Origin: Myrica gale
Lineage: Eukaryota > Streptophyta > Magnoliopsida > Fagales > Myricaceae
Assembly: GCA_963930655.1 (NCBI GenBank)
Contig: OZ005603.1
Span: forward strand, 21,404,201-21,468,200
DNA: 64,000 bases
Reading direction: 5' to 3'
In this document: positions 21,001 to 29,500 of the stretch, piece by piece
Layout of the letters: each line of letters opens with the position of its first letter
Numbering within the stretch: position 1 is the stretch's first letter
Notes under the pieces: generated by a model
Told to the model about the DNA's origin: nothing
The model's database searches: none
What the model saw: the letters and a program-made list of their open reading frames with translations, nothing else
Program-made: the position numbers and the translations under genes

Positions 21001-22216
21001 TGAAGAAAAAGATATAAACCAACTACAAAGTGGGACTCAAGGGAATTAGCAAAAGAATCACTCTCAAAACTTATCAATAACAAAATCAACAGTTCAACCA
21101 GAGATATTAGCAAGGGCTGAATAAGAGATAAACTACCAATTGTATATTCGTTCCTCTGAAGTAAAATCGAATGATTTTGCTATCTCTGGAGATGTAAAGA
21201 CGCCATTCTCTGTTGCAGCAACTGAAATGTCATTTAAAAATAACAAATTAGGCTCAAACTTCGACACAACATTGTCAAAAACAAAGTCTCACCTCCAACA
21301 AAATCCAATACACGGTTTTATTCAACGGAAAAAAAAAAAGAATTCAGATAACCTGCTGGCAGAGAGCTGAAAACTTCAAAATTTCAAATTTTCATCAGTT
21401 CCAGTTCAGCATTAGTAACCAACCAGTTGTTCATGCCAAGACACGCAACAATGGTACATAGTTACGCTTTTCACCAAATTACTAAAATGGAACTCTAGAT
21501 AGTTCGGTTTGCCAAGAAATACTACAAAAGAAAACCGAAAAAGATCACGAAATTCATGAAGTTTAGAAACTTACAAAAAATTCATTTAAGTTAACATACT
21601 TAAACAGGACTTTAAAAAAACAGTCTTGCATTTTAGATGTTTCATCATTTGCGACTCAACCAGCAAATATAGAATCCGATTTTCCTTTCCCCTTATATTC
21701 TTGTCTTTTTTTCGGGTATATGCGGACACACGAAGTGTACAACAAAAGGGAGTATCTCACGTTCTTCACAGATTTTGCTTACGACTTGATAATACCGAAT
21801 TCAGCTCGAACACAAAACAAAAATTCTAGCGCATAGTCAAATTAATTTAGGGCACTCCTTGTTGTCTTCATTTTTCGTATCTTTTCCCGCAGTTAATTGA
21901 TTCCACTTCTTTCACATCAGTTTTCTGTTCCTCTTCTCCGATTTTTCCAGAACGGGACCGAAAAAAGACGAGCATTGCTGATACAAGTACCTGCTGCAAA
22001 AGGTAAAGGTCTAAATCGACTGAAATTCCAGTGAGGTGCTAGCCCCACGCCACGACGCCGTTTGGAGAAGAGAAGGGGATTAAGCCTATAATAAGCAGAG
22101 CAGTACGGAGAGAAGAGAGACGGATCGGAGGGGAGTGCCGCTTGGAGTATCATTCTAGACCCTGCAGATTGATGAAGAAGAAGAAGGAACGAGTGGAAAG
22201 AAAGAACCCTAAACAA
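1..22216 (-). CDS. EMB2247: Valine--tRNA ligase, chloroplastic/mitochondrial type, N-terminal part (8 exons, continues beyond the left edge)
   Basis: The product charges tRNA-Val with valine in the organelles. It is a class I synthetase of the EMB2247 type. Exons were placed by GT-AG sites and reading phase: 21991-22216, 21137-21221, 19885-20011, 5095-5178, 4674-4768, 3213-3304, 2909-2962 and 1-45 (partial). They join in one open frame of about 269 codons. Exon 1 encodes a Ser/Arg-rich presequence fitting an organelle transit peptide. Exon 2 gives [16 protein letters not shown] and exon 3 gives [15 protein letters not shown], whose HMGHA (residues about 136-140) is the class I HIGH signature. 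Exon 4 carries [14 protein letters not shown], and exons 5-8 continue the catalytic domain up to SYMVNWSP. Two in-frame ATGs exist (22216 and 22153), and the sequence does not decide between them. The KMSKS motif and anticodon-binding domain lie outside the window. Intron 3 is 14,706 bp and packed with nested retroelements. All visible splice sites and the frame look intact. Confidence 0.94.
975..1137 (+). mobile_element. LINE 3'-tail fragment (upstream half of a chimera)
   Basis: In frame +, this reads [17 protein letters not shown] followed by the LINE 3'-UTR phrase cagtacaacctttgtactgt. The same order of coding tail and 3' UTR is seen in the LINE tails at 6200-6582 and 41679-42125. It is followed without a poly-A by a second LINE fragment. 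It lies in ValRS intron 7. Confidence 0.6.
1138..1683 (+). pseudogene. LINE ORF2 C-terminal fragment (zf-RVT domain)
   Basis: The translation has the conserved order [22 protein letters not shown], CxxC-type residues in [19 protein letters not shown], then [17 protein letters not shown]. This is the zinc-binding domain that follows reverse transcriptase in plant L1 LINEs (compare 28498-29100 minus). The frame is open from 938 because it is fused to another LINE tail. RT and endonuclease are absent, so this is a 5'-truncated dead copy. A TRIM begins at its 3' end. Confidence 0.8.
1684..1964 (+). mobile_element. 281-bp TRIM (SMART-size) LTR retrotransposon
   Basis: Two LTRs of about 80 bp (1684-1763 and 1886-1964) share tgtta-a/g-agaat, aattcaaataataaaa and cctatcarcttaa. 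They begin TGTTA and end TTCACA/TTTACA. Directly after the first LTR is the primer-binding site tggtatcagagcc, complementary to initiator tRNA-Met. The internal region of about 120 bp has no coding capacity. Flanking 5-mers (tagct and atgac) do not match, so no target duplication can be shown. Confidence 0.75.
2250..2431. repeat. MITE, AT-rich, hAT-like termini
   Basis: Ends are ttatgtttgtgttgaaaaatttttgg and, inverted, aaaatttttggtgcaaacgcacc. They form an imperfect terminal inverted repeat around an AT-rich core containing gtgaaaaagtgaagaga. The same core phrases occur at about 48500-48650, showing a family. No coding capacity. Confidence 0.5.
5978..6205 (-). pseudogene. Copia integrase N-terminal fragment
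   Basis: Reads [10 protein letters not shown] and [12 protein letters not shown], which hold the first catalytic aspartates of a Ty1/Copia integrase core. It stops where an LTR stub abuts at about 5977, so the third catalytic acidic residue and all downstream enzymes are absent. Confidence 0.8.
6184..6199. repeat. Target site duplication, left copy (second copy at 6583-6598)
   Basis: catgcataggaaaggg is repeated at 6583-6598 on the far side of the LINE tail and lies inside Copia integrase coding sequence on both sides. Confidence 0.9.
6200..6582 (+). mobile_element. 5'-truncated LINE tail with 16-bp target site duplication
   Basis: The sequence encodes the LINE ORF2 tail ([16 protein letters not shown]), then the 3' UTR and cttacttatcaaaaaaaaaa. 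The 16-bp repeat catgcataggaaaggg occurs at 6184-6199 and 6583-6598 exactly at the edges. This proves insertion by target-primed reverse transcription into the Copia integrase. Confidence 0.9.
6563..6865 (-). pseudogene. Copia GAG-pre-integrase segment, 3' end cut by a LINE insertion
   Basis: The translation contains [18 protein letters not shown] and [17 protein letters not shown], the conserved H-x3-H / CxxC zinc-binding part in front of Copia integrases. It breaks at PFPMH, where the LINE tail begins, and the integrase frame resumes beyond 6199 with the same PFPMH (target duplication). Part of the element at 5918-9078. Confidence 0.8.
6925..8126 (-). pseudogene. Copia Gag with two CCHC zinc knuckles and protease core, disrupted
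   Basis: The capsid-like part contains [14 protein letters not shown] and, downstream, [21 protein letters not shown] (UBN2-type Gag). Two CX2CX4HX4C knuckles follow: [14 protein letters not shown] and [14 protein letters not shown]. The protease motif DSGAS lies near the end. The ATG at 8126 is followed by an in-frame TAA close to 8058 and a frameshift near 7862, so only 6925-7848 is open as one frame. Non-functional. Confidence 0.8.
9340..10200. repeat. GC-rich degenerate tandem repeats inside the non-autonomous LTR element
   Basis: Phrases such as caagatccgacgggggtcgg, gcctgaagatggccgga and ggcgaacgatcgcctgaaga recur many times in slightly altered form, first as an agacaagatccg-type block and then as a gaagatggccgga-type block. 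Base composition contrasts sharply with the AT-rich surroundings. Open frames here are repeat artefacts. Confidence 0.7.
11067..13100 (-). repeat. Left arm of the inverted repeat, outer part
   Basis: Reads as the reverse complement of about 15850-18218. Shared outer phrases include tgatttaatgttaagaaaatg and the series of tgggcc/gggctt motifs (11340-11760, versus ggccca motifs at 17620-17940). It is interrupted by the LINE at 13101. Confidence 0.85.
13193..13393 (-). pseudogene. LINE ORF2 C-terminal tail
   Basis: Reads [20 protein letters not shown] and [19 protein letters not shown], the end of ORF2 seen in all LINE copies of this window. It is separated from the endonuclease start only by the deletion junction. 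Confidence 0.85.
13409..13603 (-). pseudogene. LINE ORF2 endonuclease start, truncated by internal deletion
   Basis: Begins [19 protein letters not shown] and reaches [14 protein letters not shown], holding the APE-type N-terminal asparagine and the QETK catalytic glutamate. It stops at 13409, close to where the sequence switches to the ORF2 tail. A run of 12-13 C (about 13434) lies in this stretch and its length may be uncertain. Confidence 0.85.
13600..15408 (-). CDS. LINE ORF1 protein, intact, 602 aa
   Basis: A full open frame from [12 protein letters not shown] to a TGA that overlaps the ORF2 ATG (ATGA at 13600-13603). The N-terminal 130 or so residues ([38 protein letters not shown]) resemble the conserved N-terminal domain of ORF1-like proteins in plant LINEs. 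The middle is long and Gly/Pro/Ser-rich. The C-terminal block [20 protein letters not shown] recurs in the LINE at 32133-32903, so it is conserved within the family. I see no CCHC knuckle. The role is inferred to be nucleic-acid binding in the LINE RNP. It may be untranscribed inside the ValRS intron. Confidence 0.8.
   Translation of the reverse strand: MAYFRSLVIEAKTIQFSVSVSGLVTVIEQHRKSQNSIRLGRYGMVWLANLFGKLVELPDVRDLSERFDEPQRAFLAQRCSNRSGRYVALAEFGERRRRGAVMIPEGRLSEGWKAFAMMCEEIISAIGELRRRSRRTESSLVRNGFSYAEMATHGLPEVKEVGKGKDRREAVDVVSMQKPVPVGVPVKKHSLLEGRLEKNECSGASALAADYDDIVWEHLMRLKAEVDGLIGMVKNRPVLGGWAQECGFNGCGDGSRRPGVDMGPSLLKSSKGQLGSVLGPSLGPSIVGRDGSFGQGLRTSGDGLGSFRLDDGSGDPTSCEPEAASDSDAPPVPIPVVVSQPQLQEGGSSTSGEVVGHTGVLPAPEAPVALDHASSGLQISVSAIALDLLPPAVVSGSADAVPAIDSLSLTQGQTSYHSDIGVGSLGEHSDEIGMKAAVLEATGEGNEFLVGVFPLVPFGRSVLDVEMGVGGCSSVPSVGGGAIVCVDGGVDGIGDAPLAVCPPLQMTEVCHPISSSSDWVLEMVSSFKDMVGLSCNGYESALMALFAALEKDRGRSGLVTPSKLGGKFSRELKRLNCSVNYDGKKYVSRKQRNGGRVSIQSL
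15597..15723 (-). repeat. Left arm of the inverted repeat, inner part (beyond the LINE)
   Basis: Continues the left arm after the LINE target duplication. It ends gaaaccctagttagggttag tatctcg, whose complement opens the right arm at 15732. Confidence 0.85.
15732..18218 (+). repeat. Right arm of the inverted repeat
   Basis: Starts cgagatactaaccctaacta and ends ttggggtcttata. It includes a perfect 231-bp tandem duplication not present in the left arm. Many attcggcc phrases are shared with the solo LTR at 51647-56677. Confidence 0.85.
16183..16643 (+). repeat. Perfect tandem duplication, unit 231 bp, two copies
   Basis: Units 16183-16413 and 16414-16643 read identically by eye, from ataatacatggagatctaag to caagatctaaaagg. 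Because 231 is divisible by 3, an open frame (16017-16682) crosses both copies and repeats the same 77 residues; this is a by-product, not evidence of a gene. Confidence 0.9.
18602..18618 (-). mobile_element. 17-bp LINE/SINE 3'-tail insertion with target duplication
   Basis: Twelve T followed by gataa is flanked by direct repeats of 17 bp, atgccttaggaattaaa (18585-18601 and 18619-18635). The insert equals only the last bases of the local LINE 3' end (ttatc plus poly-A, minus strand). Confidence 0.8.
20453..20630 (+). mobile_element. tRNA-derived SINE
   Basis: The 5' end contains an A-box-like tggtctggtggtaaggc and a B-box-like agttcgagcccc about 35 bp apart, as in RNA polymerase III promoters of tRNA-derived SINEs. 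The body of about 110 bp is GC-rich (gtgttgggtggggtcctgac). The 3' end is ttggttatcaaaaaaaa, resembling the LINE tails. It lies in ValRS intron 2. No clear target duplication. Confidence 0.75.
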
Positions 22217-22220
22217 ACGG

Positions 22221-22927
22221 CTATGGGCTGTTCAGAACAAGGTGTGCATGGCGGGGAGGTTTTAAGTGGCAGAGAATTTGCAGTGAAGTAGATGATAAAT
22301 CGCACGGGTATTGGCACGTGCACGGTATCCTTTTGTCACCGCCACCAGGCTATTTTGTCTTTTTTTATTAGGATACGTTTGTTTGCCCAAATTTTGGACT
22401 AACATACTTCAAAATTTTCAAATTTTACATATACACTTCAAATTTTTCACAAACCCTAATAAACTTCAACATTCAAAAAATTCCTAAAATTTTGATAATA
22501 TTCTCGAAACTTTCAGTAAACAAACATACCCTAAATAGACACGATGTCTTTTTTTTTCTTTGCCCTCCTCGAGCTCTCAGAGCCTCCCTCACTCGCAGAT
22601 CTTGCCTATGTCTATACGTCTCTCTCTCCCCTAGCTCTCTCTCTCCCTCCCTGCATGCAAGACTGGCGAGTGGCGATTGCTCCAACAACACTCTCCCTCT
22701 CTACAACTTCGTTTTATTTGCGATTTGGTTGAATTTTGTTACGATTTGGTTGAGTTGTTGTTGCTATTTGAAGATTTTGGTCGTTATTTTGTTGACTTTG
22801 TTGTGATTTGAGGAGTTTTAATGCGATTGGGTGTTTTGGTCGATTTTTTGTTGAGTTGTTATGATTGGATTTTTTGCGGTTTCTCCCTCCAACTCTCTTT
22901 TTTGTTGCGATTTGTTGGTATGCTAGT
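22221..22927. repeat. Tandem duplication of ValRS upstream DNA, proximal copy
   Basis: Matches 23489-24017 throughout (ctatgggctgttcagaacaa to ttgttggtatgctagt), including the shared phrases gtgtgcatggcggggaggtt and gatgataaatcgcacgg. Without the MITE at about 22367-22544, both copies are 529 bp long. The copy starts 5 bp upstream of the first ValRS ATG, so it covers the presumed 5' UTR and proximal promoter. Confidence 0.85.
22367..22544. repeat. MITE inserted in the proximal upstream copy
   Basis: Ends ggatacgtttgtttgccc and gtaaacaaacataccct form terminal inverted repeats. It is present in copy 1 and missing from copy 2, where gtctttttttttt is continuous. In copy 1, tgtctttttt flanks it on both sides as a target duplication. 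The length is consistent with an 8-10-bp duplication, as in hAT elements. Confidence 0.7.
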
Positions 22928-23463
22928 TGTTAGAATTATGTGTCCTCGATAACTAAATAATTAATCAAGTCTTATATCTCATATGGAATATAATTTGGTG
23001 GAATTAATTGTAAGTAAATGGGAAATATTTGCAATAATCTCAAATTTCAAGGGTCAATTGCAATATGTTAATGGACTTGATTGTAATTAGTAGAAGCCCT
23101 AATTTTATTAGAAGAAGAGTTCTTCAATTTAATCATTGGCTGAAATTTGAGATCCCTAAGAATCATATGTCTCATGCTCTCTCTAGAGTTTCTCAAGCCC
23201 TATAAATATAACTATTATATTCAAGGGGTTAGTCATCAGAATCTATTAGAGAAATCTCAAAACGAGTGTGACATAAATCTCTTGGGAAGCAACGCATCTG
23301 AGTTGTTGTTTTGAATTGCTGGAGCTTTGGATTTAATCGTAAAGTGAGTTGAAGTTTGTAGATTCCTGAATTCTATGTCAGGTAGGGAATCGAATCTGCA
23401 ATTGTAATTATAATCCTGATTGATATTTTGTTGAAAACATGTTTGTTTTAGTTTAATTCCGCA
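22928..23463 (+). mobile_element. Solo-LTR-like block between the duplicated copies
   Basis: Begins TGTTAGAATTATG and ends AATTCCGCA, with a TATA-like ctataaatata near 23205 and no open frame; this is the layout of a Copia LTR. The left border coincides exactly with the end of the proximal duplicate. The expected 5-bp target duplication is absent (ctagt versus taaag). Confidence 0.45.
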
Positions 23464-23488
23464 TAAAGTAGATGATAAAGTAGAACGA

Positions 23489-24017
23489 CTATGGGTTGTT
23501 CAGAACAAGGTGTGCATGGCGGGGAGGTTTTAAGTGGCAGAAAATTTGCAGAGTGAAGTAGATGATAAATCGCACGGATATTGGCTCGTGCACGATATCC
23601 TTTTGTCACCGCCACCCTTGTTATTTTGTCTTTTTTTTTTCTTTGCCCTCCTCGATCTCTCACAGCCTCTCTCACTCGCAGATCTTGCCTCTTTCTATAC
23701 CCCTCTTTCTCTCTCTCTCCCCAGCTCTCGCCCTCCCTGATTGCAAGATTGGCGAGTGGCGACTGCTCCAACAACATTCTCCCTCTCTACAACTTCGCTT
23801 TTATTTGCGATTTGGTTGAATTTTGTTACGATTTGGTTGAGTTTTTGTTGTTGCTATTTGAATATTTTGGTCTTTTTTGTTGACTTTGTTGTGATTTGAG
23901 GAGTTTTAATGCGATTGGGTTTTTTGGTCGATTTTTTGTTGAGTTTTGTTGTGATTGGATTTTTTGCGGTTTCTCCCTCCAACTATTTTCTTTGATGCGA
24001 TTTGTTGATATGCTAGT
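23489..24017. repeat. Tandem duplication of ValRS upstream DNA, distal copy
   Basis: Second copy of 22221-22927, without the MITE. Small substitutions and indels (cacgtgcacggt versus ctcgtgcacgat) show that the copies have diverged. Open frames here mirror those in the first copy and come from a pyrimidine-rich tract. Confidence 0.85.
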
Positions 24018-26337
24018 ATGGGTGGCGGTAACCGCTACCCCCACCGTTAGATGCTGGTTTCAATGTCCATTTTTGGACAACCGCCAATAGCGATGGCGAT
24101 ACCATTGGAGGGTATAACCGCTACCACCACTAATGTTTTGCAAGGATTAGAAAAAAAAAAAAAAAAGTCCCCTGTAAAGTTAAACGTCAGCCTAAACAGT
24201 CATAAGCTCACTAGTTTCTCTTTGCAAGCCCGAGCCTGCACAAACTAATTGTAGTTTCTCTTTGGAGACTAGGGCTAAGGAACCCAATTGTAGTTTTGTT
24301 CAGAAATGGTGGCCGGTAATTGGTACTTTTTGGATAACTATAGCCACCGCTAGAGGTGAGATTGATAGGGTGTAATGACCAATCAGGTATGTGATGGTGT
24401 TCTATTACCCTTTTTTTCTTTTCACGGATTTCTTCTTCAATGGCACATCTGACATGATTTTCTATGGACATATTACCATGTTTTTGGGAAATTTTTTGGT
24501 GGCTGACTGTGTAATCGGCACCGGCCAGGGCTGATTATTTGGCCAGCTGGTGCCAATGTCAAATTTGGGCCACCAGGATTAATGGTGTCAGGATCGATTT
24601 TGCCTACATCATCGTTACTCGGCCTTATTTCAACCATTCAAAAAAATTCACTTTTTGGGCTAAATTTTTCTAGTACAAAAAAATTCAAAATCGAAATTCA
24701 AAATCTCAAAAACTTAAACAAACTCCAACATCTTTTCACATAAATTACAATACTTTCAAAAAAATTAAATCTGCCCTCTCCAATACTTTTTTATTAAAAA
24801 AAATTTATTGAATCATCTTTCTGTAAATCTTTTTATAAACTCCAATAAAAATCAATCTACAATCAAATATCTTTAAAAAAATTCACCAACTATTAAATTT
24901 CGCTCCCGATTAGTCCGCTAGTCACCCCTAGCTAAGAGAGGGAGACACGTCCTTTCTACCTTCAAGGGTTATTTTTTTTAAAAAAAAAAACCTTCCTTCC
25001 AAATAGTAAAACTTAACCCTCTATTAGTAAAATTTAATTATTGTCTAATTTCCTTAAAGCACCCAATTTAAGTGAGGAGTGTTACAATCTCTCCACCTTA
25101 GAATAATTCCGTCCTCAGAATTAGGTAAATTCATCAAGCTGCTAAATAACAAAAATAAATCTCCCTTCTCACCCAATGCTAGAATCGGGTCTTCCTTCTA
25201 TTCAATTTTTTTATTTTCATTGGGTTAGGTAGGATATTCTAGATCATCCTCTAGCTCCTCGACGAACTGTTCTTTTTTATGGTCACTTTTCACCATATTG
25301 AACCTATATTTGGATGTTCGCTCACAGTCAAAAGGGAAATCCTGCTTAGCTGTGTAACAATCTGGGATGGGATTGGAGGGGTAATCGGTAGACTCTGTGA
25401 AGGTTAGGGTTCGGGTGTTTTGTGCAGGAAGTGAGGAGGTGCGAAGTGAAGAGTGGGTTCGAGATTGTTAAGGAAGGAGATGATGTCGTTTGGCTTGGTC
25501 GAATGAAACGGTGCGTTGGAATGAAGGCTGAGAGGTACAACTGGGTTGGTCATCTAGTTGGGCCTGTTAGGCTTGTTAGTTAATCAAGTTGGGTAGCTTG
25601 CTGGGTATTGGTGTTGAGCCCAAGCCCAGACCCTTCAGTTCATTTTCTTGCTTTACATTGTGCTGCTGCGTTTTATGAAACGGTTATATCATTCCTAAAT
25701 TCACGGAGGTTGTTAGAGGGGATATAGACGAAGAATCGGGGTAGCTGAGGGCAGTGAAGATTGACAATTGGTTTTTTTCTCTTTTTCCCGGAGGTTGCTA
25801 GCCTCGAACTAGCCTGTATTTGCTCTTGTTCCTTGAGATTTATCATTTTGTCACTGAACTTTAGAGTTGTTCATCAATCAAAAATACAAAAATAAAGAAA
25901 ACTTTCGAAATTTCTCTCGATTGTTACAAGCCGACACAATCCTACTCCGAGGCCCCGGATAGATCTTTCTTTTCGCATTCACTGCCGAACTGCCTTGTCC
26001 TTAATCTTAGTCTTGCCGGAACTGGACTTCGCGTCGAAAGTTACATTAGAATTATGCTAAAATTAGAAGGTTGTCATTTCTCAATACAAATTATTTTAAG
26101 TTAAAATTCTCAGTTGACATAAAAATATATAATAGTAATAATAAAAGGAGGCATGTGTACCCCCTCTTTCTTTTTCTTGCTTGGGGGGAGCGGACTGAGA
26201 GTTTCTGCCTGAAACGCACTTCCCTTGAAGGGACTTCATTTTGCAAACTATTTACAACGTTTGAACAAGTCTCTAACCAGCCTAAATAACCTATTATACA
26301 AATAAACGACTGATATTTCAGTCAATGCAACAACAAT
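24018..26337. other. Gene-free spacer between ValRS and CAT2
   Basis: AT-rich with no domain recognised. 24600-24900 is poor in C+G with aaattcaaaa-type phrases like the local MITEs. gagtgttacaatctctccac near 25077 and the following cagaattaggtaaattc resemble decayed Gypsy LTR/UTR DNA. No support for a gene. Confidence 0.4.
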
Positions 26338-26531
26338 ATTATGAATAATGAACAATGAGAAGGAAAAAACTACACGCCTAAAGCTTTTTAGGATACAACA
26401 GAGACGTTCTTCTATGGAACAAGATAAGTTGCGAATTATGAATAATGAACAATGAGAAGGAAAAGAATACATGGCTAAAGCTTTTCAGGAGACAACAGAG
26501 ACATTCTTCTATGGAACAAGATAAGTTGCGA
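26338..26531 (-). repeat. 97-bp tandem duplication just downstream of the CAT2 stop codon
   Basis: Units 26338-26434 and 26435-26531 share attatgaataatgaacaatg and tctatggaacaagataagtt, with a few substitutions. It begins 21 bp past the stop codon and so lies in the presumed CAT2 3' UTR. Confidence 0.85.
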
Positions 26532-26551
26532 CCCCCATATAGGCATTCCCT

Positions 26552-29500
26552 TTACACCGAATCACTTGCAGGGTTACCATAGATTTCATCCGAATGAGCT
26601 GTTGGTACGTAAATTGCGCCACGCAGAGAGCTATGTTTTCGGCCATAAAAGACATACACGAGCACTCCGATCATCAACCATACAGAAACACGGGCCCAAG
26701 TGGCAGCTCTGATGATCAATACGTCAATGGACAAATGTAAGTGGGGGAAAAAAGAATCTTGCAGATTTTGCACCTCAGATAATGCAACAATTGTGAAAAA
26801 GTGATGGAACTCCAAATCAAAGACACCAACATTTTATGACTCTTCAATTTCTAGATGACCCACTATACCTGCAAACACAAACGAGCCTTTTGTGCACATC
26901 TCCTTCTTGCTCTTGTTATAGTGTAAAATTGCTCTGGTTGAGTCAAGTAATTCAGTTTTTACAGGTAATACTTAATACTATATTCTTACAAAGTTGACCA
27001 TGCTAAAACTGCTTTCTAGGTTGTCTCAGAGCTTTGTAATTTGCTTTCATTCCCAAGAACAGAAAGTTTTTAGAGTGTAGAGTTTGTTCTTCTTTGGATC
27101 CCTCGTTCACTCCAACAATATCTTATCTCTTACATTGTATCTACTTATCAAAAAAAAATCTTACATTGTATCTATACAAAAAAAATTAACATACATTTCA
27201 TACCATTAAGTAAATTGATAACATAGAATCTGTATTTTGCTACCCAATTAGTCTACTCTCAGCTATTCTACTCGATCTTATGAAGCCCGTTTTACGCATG
27301 TTTTTATCAAGTTTGATCATATTAAAGGTTATCTTCAATTCCATTGATTTTGCTTCCAATAAGATTCCTTTTAGTATGTTCAAAACAAGTTCACTTTATT
27401 CCAATTAGAGTGAAAACAATTCCACAATAGAGCAGACCTACCGAAAGAGTGCTTGATAGGGTAAACACATTGTAAAAAGAAGATAAGTTCACCAGCAACT
27501 CACCCAAGATTAATTAGCAAGTACACATTGATAAGAATGCACGTAATAGGTAGCAGCGGCACAAATGGGCAAATGAATCCTGAAAAGAGATCAACTTATC
27601 ATCTCATAGTATAAAAATAATTGCCAGAATATCAAGTAGTTTCCAATGTATAGGCAACTTATTTAAGCTTGAAGTAATAAATAATCAAAAGGCGAAATTC
27701 ATTTCGTACTACATATAGAAGGACTTCAGAAAGTTGAACACATTGGTCCCACAAATATGCATGGCAAACAGATAGTAAAAAAAATCAGAGAAGTAGATTT
27801 GGAATAACACTCGGCACCCTCAGCCTAGCCTTGCTTCAAAACCTAAATTAACATAGGATCCAATGCGTGTCTACTGTCTCTTTGCATACCTACTTCACCA
27901 ATCTCAGGATAAAGGATCCTTCCTAAAGTCTTAAATTTGTCCCATTTCCTCCTGTATTTAGGATGAATGTCTGATGGACAGAGACAACTCAAAAATTTTA
28001 AAAACATATATCAAACACAAATAGATCAACAGAACATCATAGAATATCTTTAAAACTAAAACATATTGATCCTATTTTCAACATCAGGTGCAGGTTCGAC
28101 CTGTATCCTATATTCATTGCCACTTTGTGTGCAGCATCGAGATAGTCAATGGAACCTTAGAACTGTTTTGAAGATCCCCTATTTGTTAAATATCCTTTTG
28201 CCACATTGTTCTCAACAGTTCCCACCTCCTCCACGAGACAAGCTACCTTTAGCTAGGAGATACTACAGCTATCTTTGTTCTCATGATAGAGTGAGAAGGG
28301 TTATCCATTTGCCATAGAGCCAGCTTTTAGTGAAGATCATCAGAAAAGGGCTTATCAATCATGACCCACATCCATGGGTCTCTCACTCTTAACTCTTTCC
28401 ATTTGCATAGATTTTTTTTTTTTGATAAGTAAGAAGAAGTTTTATTGAAGGGAAAAGACCTGAGACGAAATTAGTACAAAGATTGTACTAAAGTCACTCA
28501 AAACATACAGATAAAGAAACTAAGGAAATCATCATAGTCCTCAAAACATCCCCCCAAAAGAGCATTAGCCCACAAAAAAAGAGAAAGAAAAACATCCCCC
28601 TGCATGCTCCTAACGGAACGGGCAGCATCTTCGAAGCATCTCCTATTCCTCTCCCTCCAAAGGCACCACCACACACACGCAGGTATCATCCCCCAAATGG
28701 CCTTGGAAATCGGATCCTTAAACTTCCTACCCCAACACGAAAAGACATCCTCGACCTTTTCAGGCATGACCCAATGAACATTGACGATCCCAAGGATCGA
28801 CATCCAAAGATCTCGAGCAACCTTACAATGCAATAATAAGTGATTAACTGATTCTCCATCGCCCTTACACATATAACACCACTCTGTGACATAACCACCC
28901 CTTCGCCTGAGGTTATCTATAGTCATAATGCGCCCATGGGTAGCCTCCCAGACAAAAAAGGACACTCGCATAGGGACCTTCGCCTTCCAAACCCCCTTCC
29001 AAGGGAAAGAGGCAGAACTCGCATAACCAGCAAGATACTCATAGAAGGATTTAACGGAGAAGACTCCACTCTTCGAACCCATCCACCACATCACATCCAC
29101 ATTATCCTGACGCCCCCTCTGCTTATAGAGGAGAGAAAAGAAAGCATCAACCTCCTCCAGCTCCTAATCATTCACATGTCTAGATAACTGCAAATTCCAC
29201 ACAATGGACGAAGAATTAAACTCCATACATTCCGCCACCATAGCTTCCTTACGAGAAGATAAAGAGAAGACTAAAGGGAATGTCCGGCTTAGAACTTGCC
29301 CATCACACCACTTGTCATGCCAAAACCGAAGACGCTGACCATCTCCCAAAACAAACCGCGTATGCTCAGAAAAGGCCTCCCAACCATTACTGATATGTTT
29401 CCAAAGGCTCACCCCATAAGAAGCGCTAGGAGACAAAGAGAACCACCCCCCTCTCGAAATTCCATATTTTGCAGCAATAACACTTCTCCACAATTTATCC

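Noticed and set aside
23448..23883. Open frames on both strands near duplicated upstream DNA
   Set aside because: They are repeated in parallel in copy 1 (22473-22806) and driven by a ctctctc tract; probably promoter/UTR sequence.
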